A stretch of 64,000 nucleotides of DNA from Sebastes aleutianus (taxonomy: Eukaryota > Chordata > Actinopteri > Perciformes > Sebastidae): assembly GCA_916700875.1 (NCBI GenBank), contig CAKAKS010000039.1, forward strand, positions 25,679,315 to 25,743,314. The letters run 5' to 3'. A model generated the notes under the pieces. The model was not told where the DNA came from. It saw only the letters and a program-made list of their open reading frames with translations, and searched no databases. Of this stretch, positions 62,503 through 64,000 are shown piece after piece. The translations under genes and the position numbers were made by a program. Within the stretch, counting starts at the first letter, position 1. Every line of letters begins with the position of its first letter.

Positions 62503-64000
62503 CTACAGGAGGTACAGGTACAGTGTTATAGCATCACATCAACAGCACATCAATGAACAGAATGTAGATGAGGAGAACAACTAAACCCCGGTGGAAGTCC
62601 ACAGATAAATCACATCATTCCCTGTGTTGACGTAAGGTGAGGAATATAATTTATGATCTAGGCACTCGCAGTGAGTGCAGTCCTTGACTGGACTGTGAGA
62701 CAAGATAAAGACGGTAATTTACAACATACCCATGTACACTCTGAGAATAAGCGGAAACCCGACCCGACTTAAGATTCCACCCATCATCCATCTCTAATTT
62801 TGGCTGTCTGCTATGTGAGAGTTCACGTTCAGAGCAGGGTGCTATTTAATTTCCAGTAGCTCAGACACATTGGCTCCGACAGATGGCTGCAAAAGTTACA
62901 GCCACGGAAGATGAGTTTAGGGTGTTAACCTCATGTGCTGGAGCTGTGTTTGGTAATTTAAGTGTGACCATGAGGAGCTTAGCAACAAACAGCCAAGGTC
63001 AGTTGAGTGCGGCAGGAAAACTAAAATCATTCAGGAAAAAAAGGCCAACATGTTCTGTAATGATTCTTTGTTGTAACACCGTGTCTACACAGGAGGTGTA
63101 GCGTGAGCAGCAGCAGCAACTTCAGTGCTCCATCTGTGTCTACATAAGATGCATTCAGCCCAACACACAATTAGTGTAGTTACGCACATAAACAGGAAGA
63201 AAATAGACATTAAGTGTAAAAGTATGCGTCGGCTGGTGTTAAGCATGAGCCGTTACGCCGTGTGTGTAGATAGATCGTAAGCTCTGTGCATACTGGACAC
63301 AAGTACTCAGAGTAGCAGGAGTCAGATTTCACACACTTGGACGAGAGAAAGTTGAAAGACGATGGCGGAGGTTTTGGTGTCGAAGCGAAAAGCAAAAGAG
63401 CCTATTTGACAACATTTCGGATTTAAACTCAATGCTATAAGGGAACCATAACATTAATGAGGCAATCGCCGTGCAAAGGACGGAGCGGTCACAGCTGGTG
63501 TGCGCAGCGCAGCAGTGCCGAGTGGTAACCTGCGACCCGGCAGCAAAAGCTCGACCGGAGAGGCCAGAAACGCAGCCATCCAACGTTAAAGATCAAAGTT
63601 ACCGCTCTACATATATTGAGCGTCATCTTTACTTGTAAAATATCCGGTACAATTGGTAACACCAGTGTTGTCACAAGTTTATTAACCTGTGGGAAAATGT
63701 CCTCACCGTGACATCCCTAGAGCAGACTAATTGCTTGTGAATTCCACCTATTAAACTGAACTTAGCTTTTAACATCCTAAATTGTTAATGAGTAGTTGAT
63801 GAGTAGTGCCAGAGGTCTCTTTAGATGCGAGGCACCTCATAGATCCACATGCACTCGTTCACTCACAATATCCCATCTGCCCCCGAGAAACTACATGACA
63901 TTCAGTTTTCCAAGCCACCCAACTACATCCTATCTTTTCTATAATACATAGCGTCCTTATTGTCTGTGACCGTGCGTGTCCTTGGTTTAATTTACTTACT
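62503..64000 (-). other. osbpl5: Partial osbpl5 intron; probable repeat inside; possible donor at the window edge
   Basis: No further osbpl5 exon was found. The segment 62880-63700 has a hAT-like look (accgtgtctacacaggaggt, gagcagcagcagcaac) but no clear ends were defined. The last plus-strand bases, acttact, read AGTAAGT on the minus strand, a consensus donor that would place the end of the preceding exon at 64000. Only one exonic base would then be in view, so this cannot be tested here. Confidence 0.35.

Noticed and set aside
63990..64000. Next osbpl5 exon at the window end
   Set aside because: Only a donor-like AGTAAGT is visible on the minus strand. One exonic base is not evidence for an exon, so it is not called as coding.

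Overview
This is a vertebrate nuclear genomic window, almost certainly from a percomorph teleost fish. Multi-exon genes with GT-AG introns, long CA/TG microsatellites, L2-type LINE tails, hAT and other small DNA transposons, and interspersed repeats familiar from spiny-rayed fish all point that way. There are no prokaryotic features. I recognise three protein genes; most of the remaining sequence is intronic or intergenic and rich in repeats.

Layout. 1-7160: no gene seen; it holds a percomorph interspersed repeat (about 2450-3115), a SINE-like tail (4211-4262), an L2-like LINE 3' end (about 5130-5850) and a roughly 1.1 kb hAT-like element (about 6070-7159) that ends where the nap1l4 promoter begins. 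7160-21835: nap1l4 on the plus strand, with a non-coding exon 1, 13 coding exons and a 360-residue product. 21850-35900: intergenic, with a first AT-rich satellite array (23240-23760), several DNA transposons (one nested with clear terminal repeats and target duplication) and a duplicated and inverted block just upstream of the next gene. 35971-37755: phlda2 on the plus strand, with a perfect CRE, a TATA box, one coding exon and one 3'UTR intron. 37760-58137: a large gene-free interval with microsatellites, a LINE tail, a second, larger copy of the same satellite (53635-55480) that flips orientation inside itself, and a clean hAT MITE (55865-56409). 58138-64000: the 3' half of osbpl5 on the minus strand, eight exons covering the C-terminal part of the lipid-transfer domain and the tail anchor; its 5' exons lie beyond the window.

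Context. NAP1L4, PHLDA2 and OSBPL5 are neighbours in human 11p15.5, so the window is syntenic with that cluster, which in mammals carries the imprinted PHLDA2. nap1l4 and phlda2 keep their relative order and direction. osbpl5 lies on the other side of phlda2 and on the opposite strand, and no cysteinyl-tRNA synthetase gene is visible, so the block has been rearranged. The three genes do not form a pathway: they encode a histone chaperone, a phosphoinositide-binding PH-domain protein and an ER lipid-exchange protein.

Exon boundaries were read by eye from splice sites and reading-frame continuity. No similarity search was run; family names come from recognised protein sequence.
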